From Henckelia pumila (lineage: Eukaryota; Streptophyta; Magnoliopsida; Lamiales; Gesneriaceae), in NCBI RefSeq assembly GCF_033568475.1, contig NC_133121.1:134758375-134822374 (forward strand): 64,000 nucleotides of DNA. The letters are read 5' to 3'. Within the stretch, counting starts at the first letter, position 1, and each line of letters begins with the position of its first letter. Below are positions 1-10,576 of the stretch, piece by piece. The position numbers were made by a program, and so were the translations under genes. The notes below the pieces were generated by a model, which was not told the DNA's origin, did not search any database, and saw nothing but the letters and a program-made list of their open reading frames with translations.

Positions 1-1020
1 GTTTTCCAAAAGTTCCCGGTTTAGTCATAAATATTTTAAGTTCTCAGTTTTGTCACAAATGTTTCCCAAAAATTTCTGGTTCATTTCTAAATGTTTTTAC
101 GTTCCCGGTTTCATCTCAAATGTTTCCCAAAAGTTCTCGATTTGGTCTTTCCATTTACTCGTGAGTTAAAACTAACAGAATACATCACATGTCATTCACA
201 CGTTGTAAAAGTCCCAAAACCCCAGATTGAAATACCTGAATTTCATTTCACTTGTTCTATAGTTTTGTTTCTCACTCTTTTCACAATTCTATGTGACATG
301 GTTGTCTTCTGGCTCCTCCTACACCGCAAATGGATATCACATAAACATGGTAATAATTCAAAGACTTTATGATTTCTTACTTGACCTGTTTTCTGGATTT
401 AAACTCCATAGATGATTTTTCATAGATGGACACCATGGATGGTGAAGGGGCGGGAGAAGCATAAACGACGGAATTCCTATCTTTTCGGAGTTTTTCAATG
501 TCTTGTGCAATCCTCTTGGAATTCATGTCCATCGAGTACCACATGATTATACTCCAAACCTTAAGATCATCATAACATTTCAAGATCCCCATGACCTCTT
601 TGAGCTTTAGAGTTCCTTAATTTGACCAATCGACTACAGTGTTCATAGCTCTCTTCGCACGAAGCCGAGCCTCTTCAAGCCTTTGATCCATATCGTGTCT
701 TTATCTCTCCAAATAACGGATTTCAGCTTGCAGTCCTTGAACGTTGTCTCCGAGGGACCACCAATAACCAGGAAGGCATTTGACGGAAGGCCAGAGGCCA
801 TTTGTAACCAGGAATTTTTCGATTTCTTTGAGAAAGAAACAAAACTATAGAACAAATAAAACGAAATTCAAAGATTTTAATCTGGGGTTTTGGGGTTTTT
901 AAAACGTGTGAATGACACCTGATATATTATGTTAGTTTTAACCCACGAGTAGATGGAGGGATCAAATCGGAAACTTTTGAGAAACATTTGAGATGAAACC
1001 TGGAACGTAAAAACATTTAT
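1..1020. mobile_element. Inverted-repeat (foldback or Mutator-like) element, right end lost
   Basis: Bases 88-277 reappear in reverse complement at 833-1020 with roughly 85-90% identity by eye, so two arms of about 190 bp enclose about 555 bp. The first 150 bases also hold diverged direct copies of a phrase like AAATGTTTCCCAAAAGTTC. The interior has short minus-strand reading frames at 377-592 and 643-855 that I do not recognise; a reading frame rich in E, R and L suggests a captured host exon. The left end lies outside the window. The right arm stops exactly where a copia LTR begins at 1021 and does not resume beyond the copia remnant at 12857. I infer a long-TIR element later hit by copia and then trimmed by deletion; a host-gene inverted duplication is the alternative. 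Confidence 0.55.
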
Positions 1021-1225
1021 TGTAGAATTGTGTAAAGAATGACTTAATTTATTGATCACTCAAGAGCGTATGTATACAATTTACAATCCTAGAATATCGT
1101 AATGATTTACACAAAATAACCGACTAATCTTAGAAACAAAATACAAGGAAAGAGATCACGATCTAATCTACAAAGGAGGAAACAAATCATAATAGATAAT
1201 TACAAGAATACAAAATATTCTAACA
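1021..1225 (-). repeat. 3' LTR of copia element, 205 bp
   Basis: The block starts TGTAGAAT and ends TTCTAACA on the plus strand, so on the element's strand it runs TGTTAGAA to TTCTACA with the usual TG/CA ends. It directly abuts a purine tract on the element strand (TTGAGGGGGCA, 1226-1236), the expected polypurine tract. A 205-bp LTR fits the short-LTR Ale/Retrofit lineage of plant copia elements. The matching 5' LTR is absent. Confidence 0.8.
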
Positions 1226-1236
1226 TGCCCCCTCAA

Positions 1237-3809
1237 GATGGAGGTTCTGGAGAAACATCAATCTTGAAAATCAGAGAGAGAAGACAAGATAATGGTTTGG
1301 TAAGGGCATCAACTAATTGATCATCAGAAGAGACATGTGAGATTCATAACTTCGAGGCCTGCACAAGTTCTCGAACAAAGTGGTAGTACAAAGCGATATG
1401 TTTCATACGAGAATGAAAAACAGTATTCGCACATAAGTATGGTGGTGCCAATATTATCACTGTAAAGAACCAGAACTCTGAACTCCTGGGATAGTAACTC
1501 CAAGCTCAAGAAGAAGGGAGCCTAACCAAGAGAGTTTAGCTGCACCAAAGGCAATTGCACGATATTCGGCCTTAGTGGATGAACGAGAAACCAATCGCTG
1601 CTTCTTAGAGCTCCACGAGATAGGATTCATCCCAAGAAAAATAACATAAGCAGCACTGGAACATCGATCGTCCGGATTACTAGCCTAGTCGGAGTCAGTA
1701 TAACCATGCAAGGAGAGAGAGGCATGTGACCGAATGTGAAGACCATAATGGAGAGACCCATTTAAATATCGAAGTAACCTTTTAACCGCACCCTAATGGT
1801 GGTCAGATGAAGCATGCATAAACTGAGAGAGTTGATTGACAACGAAGGAAATGTTAGTACAGGTGAGAAGTAAATACTGAAGACTCCCAATGACATGACA
1901 ATATAGGGTGGCATCGGCAAGTGGTGCACCATCATGAACCGAGAGGGTAATGCTGGTGGCAAGAGGAGTCTGGGCAGGCTTGGAGTGTTTTATATTGAAG
2001 CGAGCTAGAATATCAATGTTATACTGCAGTTGAGATAGAATGATTCCATTGGAACTGGAAATAACTTCCACGCCAAGAAAGAAAGACAGAGGACCCGATC
2101 ACCTGTTCGTTAGTTTCCCAATAATGGAATCAGTGAAGAGAACATTATCACCAGTAATAATTAAGTCATCAACATACACCAGAAAATAGACAGTGTGACC
2201 ATGGCTGCGGAGAATAAACAGAGAAGCATCAGACCGAGAATTAACAACTCCAAGTGTAAACAAATAAGCACGCAGTTCCTGATACCAATCGCGTGGCACC
2301 TGTTTGAGGCCATAATTAGCTTTGCGGAGTTTGAAGACAAAATCCGGAAAGTTAGGATCAATGAAGTCAGGATGTTGTGCCATAAAAACCTCCTCGTCAA
2401 GAGTCCCCTAAAGGAAGGCTTTATTGACGTCCAATTGTCGTAATGACCACCCATCATGAATTGCAAGGCTTAGAATGACAAAAATTGTGGTAGGCTTGAC
2501 AACATGGTTGTATGTATCGTGATAATCAAGGTCAGGACGCTGATGAAAGCCCTTGGAAATCAAACGGGCTTTGAAATGGTTCACAGATCCATCAGACTTG
2601 CGCTTAATGCGAAAGACCCACTTGCAACCAATAAGATTCTAAGAGTGATGAGGAAGGACAAGATCCCAGGTTCCATTGCGCAAGAGCGCATCAAACTCAT
2701 CAGACATCGCGACACGCCAGCGCGGATCCCGAAGGGCAACAGTCACACAAGTGGGCTCACAATCCATAGAAATATTAGAGGAGGTGTGTAAAGAGTATTT
2801 GGGATTGGGTTTGAAGATCCTATTTTTGGAGCGAGTAACCATGGGGTGAGCAATATTGGGGTGTGTGGATTGGATTGAGGCATGTGATGAGGGAGCAGTA
2901 CGTGCGATCAGCTGTTCGTCGACCAGGACAGTATCAGAGGAGGCATCCACAGACTGAGGAATGTGAAATGAAATATAGGAGGATCCAATGAGGGAATAGG
3001 GGAGGGTGGACATGGGTTGCTAGGAGGATAAGGAGGGAAAACATGTTCAACAAAGAGGACATGGCGGGAGATGAACAACTTGTTAGAAGAGACATCAAGA
3101 CAAATGTAAGCACTCTGGGTGAGTGAATACCCAAGGAAAATATAAGGTTGTGATTTAGGCTCTAATTTGAGATATATGAGTATAAGGACGAAACCAGGGA
3201 TAACATAGACAACCAAACATATGGAGCTTAAGAAGATTATGAGGCTGATGGAAGAGATTTTCGAAGGAGGACATCATGGTTAGATTTTTCTTAGGCATAC
3301 GGTTGATAAGATAGGTTGCAGCGGCAAATGCAAATGGCCAAAGGCTGAGAGGAAGGGATGGTTGATGAAGAAGTGTAAGACCAGTTTCGACAATGTGTCG
3401 ATGACGTTGCTCGGAGTAACCATTGTGTTCAGGGGTGTGTGGAGGTGTGGTTAGATGGAAAATTCCATGAGTCACCAAAAAAGACTTAAGAGCCATGAAT
3501 TCGCCACCATTGTCAGTATATAGGGTAATAATTTTACGATTGACCTTATTTTCAACGAGAGATTTGTAGCCCGTGAAAACAGAGAGTACATCGGATTTGC
3601 GTTGGAGGGGGTATAACCATATTTATTTTGTAAAGTGATCCACAAATAACACAATACTTATATCCATCTATAGAAATGACCGGAGAGGTCCAAACATCAG
3701 AGAAAATTAATTCAAGAGGAGCAGTGGACATCGGTGTGGAGTTAGAAAAGGGAAGTTTGTGATTTTTATTGATACTGCAAGAAGTACAATGAAAACTAGC
3801 AAGCTAGTA
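1237..3809 (-). pseudogene. copia pol fragment: integrase core, reverse transcriptase, RNase H
   Basis: Read right to left: the CC half of the integrase zinc finger (about 3790-3770), the core with a TDNGGEF stretch near 3500-3520 and HTPEHNGYSEQRHRHIVE near 3430-3390, a diverged C-terminal region, RT with the catalytic YVDDLIITG motif at about 2180-2150, and copia-type RNase H with WSSKKQ and STKAEY motifs near 1610-1540. The frame is broken by several stops (for example after the PHHS sequence near 2639, near 2390, at 2098 and at 1792) and by frameshifts, so no functional polyprotein can be made. It encoded the enzymes that copy and integrate the element. Confidence 0.88.
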
Positions 3810-3814
3810 GACAC
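3810..3814. repeat. Target-site duplication GACAC, left copy
   Basis: GACAC directly precedes the TGTGAGGCC start of the gypsy LTR at 3815; the identical pentamer follows the other LTR end at 12652-12656. Five bases is the usual duplication length for LTR-element integrases. Confidence 0.9.
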
Positions 3815-5886
3815 TGTGAGGCCTCGGTTCTAATCTTCAATTCTTAAGATAATATAAACAATTATCATGCACCACCTATAAGATAAGGCAACAAATAAAA
3901 AAAATTTATTTTTCTGGTGAACAGTGCTGCGCTCGATCCTATAAAATTCCAGGATCGAGCGCACCAAATTTTAAAACTCTCTGTCGAGAAAAAGCAGTGT
4001 GCCGCGCTCGATCCGACAAAAATCCAGGATCGAGCGCACCATTTTGTGAAACTCTCTGCCTCGAAATCATAGGGGTCGCGCTCGATCCTGCAATAACCTA
4101 GGATCGAGCGCACCCCCTTGCCCAAAAAATTTCAGAACATGGAATGCCTTTCCTTACAAACTCAATCCAACAATAATCAAACAACATGCATCAATCCAAA
4201 TTCAAACATAATCTCGACTACTCGATACAACAAGATACAACCAAGGTTTGAGTCTAGTAATTACTTCAAAACATAACTAGATTCGCATGCATTACAAAAC
4301 ATCAAAAGTTCGAATACATTCGACTTCTAAAAACCAAGCCTCACTTCTAATCTCTCGATCCTCTATCCACGTGGTCTCTGACTGGTACCTGCCCCACCTG
4401 TTGCCAAGTACACATACAAACAAAGACAACAGCCGGATAATCTGATGAGAATTGACATTCTCAGTAAAAGAGACTAACATGCTATCAAATAAACATATCA
4501 AGTCATATATGAACTCATTCTTCATATAATCAATTAATCCAATCAAGTACTGAATTAAAATGATATGCATGTCTTTAAAACTTCTGGATTATCAGACTTA
4601 GATAATCGAATGGAATTCTTTTATTCTTTCTTTCTTTCTACGGTTTGGGATCCCGAGGTTAAAACATCCTACAATCACACTGACTTTCCTCTCGAGGTGT
4701 ACGAGGCATATTTTAATCCTCTAGACTCCAGAGCATTATAGTGAGTTAAACAACGAAGTAGTAAATCGCCTACCAAGTCACTCGACTACTATCTCTAGAT
4801 CGTCTAATTCAAAATGAATAATCAATTCGGCTCAATATGAATGCACATGAATCTAAAGCATTCAAATACAATTCAGACATATATTCAAATAAGCACATAA
4901 GCACATAAACATGTAATATGTGATTTCTTCTAGAACACTCGAATCAATTCGGATTCGAGTTAATCGTCCTATTCCATTCCAAAGTCATCTTATACCTTTC
5001 TTCGTGTTGTTCACAGTCGTCGATCTGTAAAACAACAATTCTCAATCAAAGTTCCTTCAATCAAAATCTATCCAAATCCATCGAGAAATAAAGAATAACA
5101 TCGATACTATACCGGCTCAACTCTTCCAACTGATCAAAGCTGTAAGGCTCTCAACTTCCAGGACTTCAAATCAATCTATCAGAAGAAGTCATAGTGATCA
5201 AAATTGATATCAAAACTCATATCAAACTCGGTATAACTCAAAACATCAAACCGATATCTAAATCTCAAACTGACGGCATAACGGCTATAACTGATCAAAC
5301 CGGAAATGCAGACAGCAAAACAACAACTCAATAAACTCATTCCAATCCTCAAACCTCAATTTCAACACAATCCCAACACATCACAAAATCAAGGTTTTCG
5401 AAAATAACTAGAAAAGTCATAACAATTCCGATCGTCGTTAGACCTTCGAACCGTCTTAGATATACGATCACTGCTAACTCATAATCATCCTCTCCGATTA
5501 TAAACAAATTCTAACAACATCGAAAAATTCAAACTTCCCAGAATTAAGATATACTTACTTTCAAACGGAGCACTCGTCGCTGTGATCGTAGATATCAAGT
5601 CAGAATTCAATTCTATCGGACGGATTGATCTAGAATCGAAATCACAAAAGCTCGAAAGCTTTTTGATCGCCTAAAATGGTGAAGGGGCGACTTGGAGGTG
5701 ATGAAGGTAAGGAAGAAAGACTTAGTCAACAAGTCTAATATATAACAAATCCACTTTTTGCGTTCTAGTCCCTAAAATTTCCAAAAATTGCAAAAAGGTC
5801 CCTGATTAATAAAAAGTTCGATCTCGAATTCTGAAATCACTGATTATCTCAAATAATATCAATTAAGATAAAGACGGGGCGTTACA
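3815..5886 (-). repeat. 3' LTR of gypsy element, 2,072 bp
   Basis: Runs from TGTGAGGCC to CGTTACA on the plus strand and is nearly identical to 10577-12651. Near its 3' end on the element strand it holds three palindromic hairpin units (3928-4111). Short open frames inside it (3865-4125, 4292-4570) have equivalents in the other LTR but no coding features, and I treat them as chance. Confidence 0.93.
3928..4111. repeat. Three hairpin-forming repeats in the LTR
   Basis: Arms GCGCTCGATCC and GGATCGAGCGC occur three times: 3928-3940/3951-3963 (13-bp perfect arms, 10-nt loop), 4004-4014/4027-4037 and 4078-4089/4100-4111. The spacing is about 75 bp, and the sequence between units is also related, so this is a triplicated module. 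The same array is at 10692-10875 in the other LTR. Confidence 0.9.
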
Positions 5887-5900
5887 ATTCTCCCCCTCTA
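5887..5900 (-). promoter_or_regulatory. Polypurine tract of the gypsy element
   Basis: On the element strand the sequence just before the 3' LTR is TAGAGGGGGAGAAT, a purine run touching the LTR start. This is the position and composition of the primer for plus-strand DNA synthesis. Confidence 0.85.
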
Positions 5901-5958
5901 AGAAAAGATTTCGTCCTCGAAATCATCAATATCAACTCATAAGAAGAAAATTAAGAAT
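5901..5958 (-). other. Deleted pol C-terminus (chromodomain region) of the gypsy element
   Basis: The pol frame stops at 5959 just after the GPYEIL-containing C-terminal integrase motif, and only about 70 bp separate it from the LTR. The remaining sequence encodes, in another frame, an acidic FEDEIF-like tail typical of the very end of Tekay/Del polyproteins. The chromodomain normally lies between these two parts and would need well over 100 codons, so an internal deletion is inferred. Confidence 0.6.
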
Positions 5959-7542
5959 TTAAGAAGGAGAAAGTGCTAATCGGTAGGCTAGATCGCCTAT
6001 CTTCTGTAAAATCTCATACGGACCGATGAATCTTGGTAACAACTTTTCTCTCTTCCCAAATCTAACAGTACCTCTAAACGGAGAAATCTTCAAGAATACT
6101 CGGTCTCCCTGATCAAAAGATAGAGGTCTGCGATGGATATTTGCATACTTCGCTTGTCGGTCCTGAGCAGTCTTCATTCTCAACCGAATAATCTTCACCT
6201 GCTCAGCCATATCACGAATCATATCTGGTCCCAAGTTTGGGGACTCAGACATCTTATCCCAGTACAGAGGAGATCTGCACTTCTTTCCGTACAACGCTTC
6301 AAAGGGTGTCATTTCTATACTCGTCTGAAAGCTGTTGTTGTACGAAAACTCGACGAGAGGCAAAGAATCTTGCCAAGTAGTGTCAAAGTCAAGCACCACT
6401 GCTCGTAACATATCCTCCAAAGTCTGAATCGTCCGCTCAGACTGACCGTCGGTCTGAGGATGATAAGCTGTACTCAGATGCAACTTAGTACCAAGAGCCT
6501 CTTGCAGGCTGTGCCAAAAATGATAAGTAAACCTAGGATCTCGGTCAGAAACAATCGATCTCGGTACCCTGTGCAATCTGACAATTTCTCTGACATACAA
6601 ATCGGCCATCTGATCATGGTGGTACGTCATCCGATAAGGAATGAAGCAAGCAGACTTCGTCAACCTATCAATCACTACCCAAATAGCATCGCATCCTCGA
6701 ACCGATCGGGGTAGTTTCGTGACGAAATCCATCGAAATGTGATCCCACTTCCATTCTAGAATAGACAGACTGTGCAGAAGCCCGCCTGGTCTCTTTCTCT
6801 CGGCTTTAACCTGCTGACAGTTCAAACAATGGGATACAAACCTCACCACATCCTTCTTTAACTTCTTCCACCATAACTGACTTTTCAAGTCGTTATACAT
6901 CTTTCGGCCTTCGGGATGAACACTGAACCGACTACAATGCGCCTCTCTTAGAATACGCTGTCTTAACTCATCAATCTCAGGCACAACAATACGGCTATTC
7001 ACAAATAAAACATCATCTCTGACCTGAAACTCAGACTGGTGTCCTGATCTCACCTTCTCTATCGAATTCTGAATACTCTCATCTGATTTCTGTGCTTCTC
7101 TGATCGACACAAACAACTCTGGCTCGGCCTGAATCGCACAAACTCTGATCGTATTTCTATCTGACTCAAACTCCAACCCAGAAGTGCAACAGTCATCGAT
7201 CAACCGAGAAACACCGATCGTCGAAAGAGATAAAGAGCAAAGCTTGCGACTCAAAGCATCGGCAGCTGCATTCGACTTACCTGGGTAATACTTAATCTTG
7301 CAGTCGAAGTCCTTCAATAAATCTAGCCATCTCCTCTGTTTCATATTCAACCCAGACTGTGAAAATAAGTACTTAAGACTCTTATGATCAGAAAATATCT
7401 CAAAAGACTCACCGTACAAATAGTGACGCCAGATCTTCAAGGCAAAAACAATAGCAGCAAGTTCAAGATCGTGAACTGGATAGCGAGTCTCGTGCGGTTT
7501 CAACTGCCTCGACGCATATGATATCACGTGCTTCTTCTGCAT
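5959..7542 (-). pseudogene. gypsy pol: RNase H and integrase
   Basis: A 527-codon open frame. RNase H motifs [12 protein letters not shown] and [11 protein letters not shown] come first, then an integrase zinc finger (H...H with [11 protein letters not shown]), then the catalytic D-D-E set seen as [18 protein letters not shown] and [19 protein letters not shown], and finally the GPY motif RFIGPYEIL. It would cut RNA in RNA-DNA hybrids and join element cDNA to the chromosome. It is separated from the RT frame by an in-frame UGA, and the protein ends early without a chromodomain. The sequence style ([14 protein letters not shown]) matches the Tekay/Del branch. Confidence 0.93.
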
Positions 7543-8606
7543 AAGAACACATCAGAGACCTAGATGAGAAGCATCGCAATAAACTGTGAAACCTCCAGAA
7601 CCAGATGGAATAGAAAGAATCGGAGCACTGGTTAATCTCTTCTTTAACTCAACAAAACTGGCTTCACAATCATCTGTCCATAGAAAAGGAGCATTCTTCT
7701 GAGTTAGCTGGGTAATAGGCTTCGCAATAGAAGAAAAACCCTGAATAAATCTGCTATAGTACCCTGCTAAACCCATAAAGCTGCGGATCTCAGGCACCGA
7801 AGTCGGCCTTCGCCAGTTCATTACTGCTTCTATCTTGCTGGGATCAACAGCAATCCCCTCTCCTGAAATAATGTGCCCCAGAAAGACAACTCTGTCAAGC
7901 CAAAACTCACTCTTCGAAAGCTTGGCGAATAACTGTTCTGTCCTCAAAATCTGCAAAACTGTTCTCAGATGCTCTGCATGCTCGGCACGACTCTTAGAAT
8001 AGATTAAGATATCATCAATGAAAATAATCACAAACTCATCAAGAAAACGCTGAAAGATTCGGTTCATCAATCCCATAAAGACTGCTGGGGCGTTAGTCAA
8101 ACCGAATGGCATGACAAAAAATTCAAAGTGACCATACCTCGTTCGAAACGCAGTCTTAAGAACATCCTCTTCACGAACTCTCAGTTGATGATACCCAGAC
8201 CTCAAATCTATCTTTGAATAGATACAAGAACCCTGCAACTGGTCAAAAAGGTCATCGATATGCGGTAAAGGATACATGTTCTTCACCGTCGCTTGATTCA
8301 GTTGGCGGTAGTCGATGCAGAGTCTCATAGAGCCATCCTTCTTCCTCACAAATAGAACAGGAGCACCCCAAGGCGACACACTCGGTCTAATGTATCCCTT
8401 GGCAATCAAATCTTCCAATTGCTCCTTCAGTTCTTTCAATTCGATCGGAGCCATTCGGTACGGAGCTTTCGAAATTGGTTGAGTACCTGTCGTCAAATCA
8501 ATGTCGAATTCAATCTCCCTAATCGGTGGCAATCCTGGAATTTCATCTGCAAACACGTCAGGGAATTCCCTAACCACTGGTACATCGTTCAGCTTAGGGC
8601 TAGACT
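7543..8606 (-). pseudogene. gypsy pol: reverse transcriptase
   Basis: The frame starting near 8600 reads [15 protein letters not shown], the usual entry into gypsy RT, and includes [43 protein letters not shown] and the catalytic [10 protein letters not shown]. It ends after YCDASHLGL at an in-frame UGA (7550-7552) where a glycine codon is expected; the same frame continues in the RNase H part. At its start it is out of register by one base with the upstream gag-protease frame. All catalytic residues are present, so the breaks look recent. Confidence 0.92.
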
Positions 8607-10298
8607 TCAGAATATCATCGCATAAACAAGAAATCCTTCGGCTCCTCTCTGTAATAATCTAGTCATAGATAAGACAGATATCAAAGGAATTTTAGAACGA
8701 AAATCCTTACCGAAGAATCTCCATTCATCTGTCATAACGGGTCTGAACCGAACTACTTTCTGAAAACAGTCCACGGTAGCCCTGTATTTAGTCAACACAT
8801 CTATTCCAACTATGCAATCAAAATCAGACAGACTAAGTACAATACAGTCACACTCAATCGAATTCCCATCAAAACTCAACTCGCAGTTCCTAACCAAATT
8901 CTTCGACACAAAACCTTCATCCAAAGGTGAAGTAACAGATACAAAAGCAGACATAGGCTCCACAGGCAAGGCATGCATCACAATAAAGTTCTCAGATAAG
9001 AAAGAATGAGATGCACCTGTATCTATCAGAATAAACGCAGGATAACCAAAAATCTTACAGTTACCTGTAATCACATCATTCGGTGCAGCTTGAGCCTCAT
9101 CTTCGTTCAGAGCAAACACTCTAGCCTGCGGTCGGGAAGGTTGGTTCGAACTTTGATTACCTCCCTGACGGTTCTGCTGTTGTGGTTGGAAGGAGTGAAC
9201 TGCAGTAGCCTGTCTCCCAGGCTGAGATGACTGTCGAGAGGCATTCCCACTTTGAGTCTGGTCAAAACCTTTCTGAGGACACTGTCTGGCATAATGTCCT
9301 GTCTGTTGACAAATGTAACAGTTCCCAAAAATTCCTCTGCATTGCTCACTGGAGTGCCGTCCTCCACACTTGCTACACAAAGCTCCAGATGATCCTGAAC
9401 CCTGTCCAGAACTGAACTGTCTTGAGCCACTCGAGCTCGAAGAAGTGCTTCCCGACTTCTTGAACTGCTTCCCCTTGGGACGGAAATAGTTCTTCTTGCT
9501 ACCACTACTGCTACCACCCTCATTCATCTGTGGTTGATTCTGATACTACCTCTGCTGCTGCTGTTGAGGCTAGTACTGATTCTCCCTCTTTCTCATCAGT
9601 CCCGCTTCCTCTCCCTTAGCCTGATCCATCGCATCAGAAAAATTATCTGGCCTCCCTGTATTTACCAGAATAAAGGTATCAGGGTGCAAACCATTAATGA
9701 ACTGGTCTGCTTTAGCCTCCTCGTTGTCGGCAATATGCGGAGCGAACCTCAACAAACTGTCAAACTTTGTAACATAATCCTCAATACTCATGCTACCTTG
9801 CCTCAAATTTGCAAACTCGGCACCTTTATCCTTTCGATAGGAAACCGAAAAGAATCTCTTATAGAATTCTGCTCTGAAAAGTGCCCAAGTAATTGTCGTA
9901 CCTTGATTCTCTTTGGCTCTTTTGGTAGTCATCCACCAACTCTTTGCCACACCCTGTAGTTGATGAATTACCAGTCTAGTTCTGCGGTCATCCGAGTAGT
10001 CAAGCGACTCAAAGAGCTGATCAATATCCTCCAACCAACTCTCGCAATCGACCGGATTTTCCTTCCCATTCAAATACGGCGGTCTAAAAGATTGGACCCT
10101 CTTCAGTAAGGCTTCCATAGGCGTGATCGAATCATCCATCTGTACCACCGCTCTATTACCCGGAACCAACGGAGGAGTCGTAACCGGTAGAGTTTCTATC
10201 ATAGGGATAATTGTGGAGTATTCATGTCTAGCCTTCTTCGAGTACCCATCTAAAATGACAGGGTTAGAACACGGATAATTCAATTCACATCTCATCAT
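8607..10298 (-). pseudogene. gypsy gag and aspartic protease
   Basis: The first part (10298-9570) holds the retrotransposon gag domain with WLEDIDQLFESLDY and FRAEFYKRFF. The second part (9527-8607) has a CCHC zinc knuckle CYICQQTGHYARQC and the protease active site LIDTGASHSF. Between them two in-frame UAG codons sit on either side of a run of glutamine codons (about 9550-9570), so gag and protease are one broken frame. The protease frame ends at 8607 after YAMIF because of a one-base shift relative to RT. Gag packages element RNA and the protease matures the polyprotein. Confidence 0.9.
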
Positions 10299-10559
10299 TT
10301 CAGTGTCTCAAAACCTCTGATCTTATTATTCGATTCAAAGATGGAACTCAGATCAAATGCATGAATACAGTTCATATCTCAATTAACTCATGCTTTATTA
10401 TTTAAATCACCGATTCAAGTAATTCAAATAATTTTCAAACAATAAAGCATGCTCGCATATTTTTTAATCAGAGAATTAATCAAGCACATGCGAGAAATTA
10501 AGGTCAAGCGGACTCGATCTACCCCGCTCACTTCTAGAAATAAAATTCAGAAACTTATA
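10299..10559 (-). other. gypsy 5' leader between primer site and gag
   Basis: About 260 bp of AT-rich untranslated leader between the primer binding site and the first gag methionines. No open frame or other signal is visible. Confidence 0.6.
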
Positions 10560-10571
10560 GCTCTGATACCA
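10560..10571 (-). promoter_or_regulatory. Primer binding site of the gypsy element (initiator tRNA-Met)
   Basis: On the element strand TGGTATCAGAGC lies five bases inside the 5' LTR. It is complementary to the 3' end of plant initiator methionine tRNA and is the commonest priming site in plant LTR elements. Confidence 0.93.
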
Positions 10572-10576
10572 CTTAA

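Noticed and set aside
4292..4570. Open frame in the gypsy LTR, also at 11056-11334
   Set aside because: Present in both LTRs only because they are copies; no domain and no coding signature.
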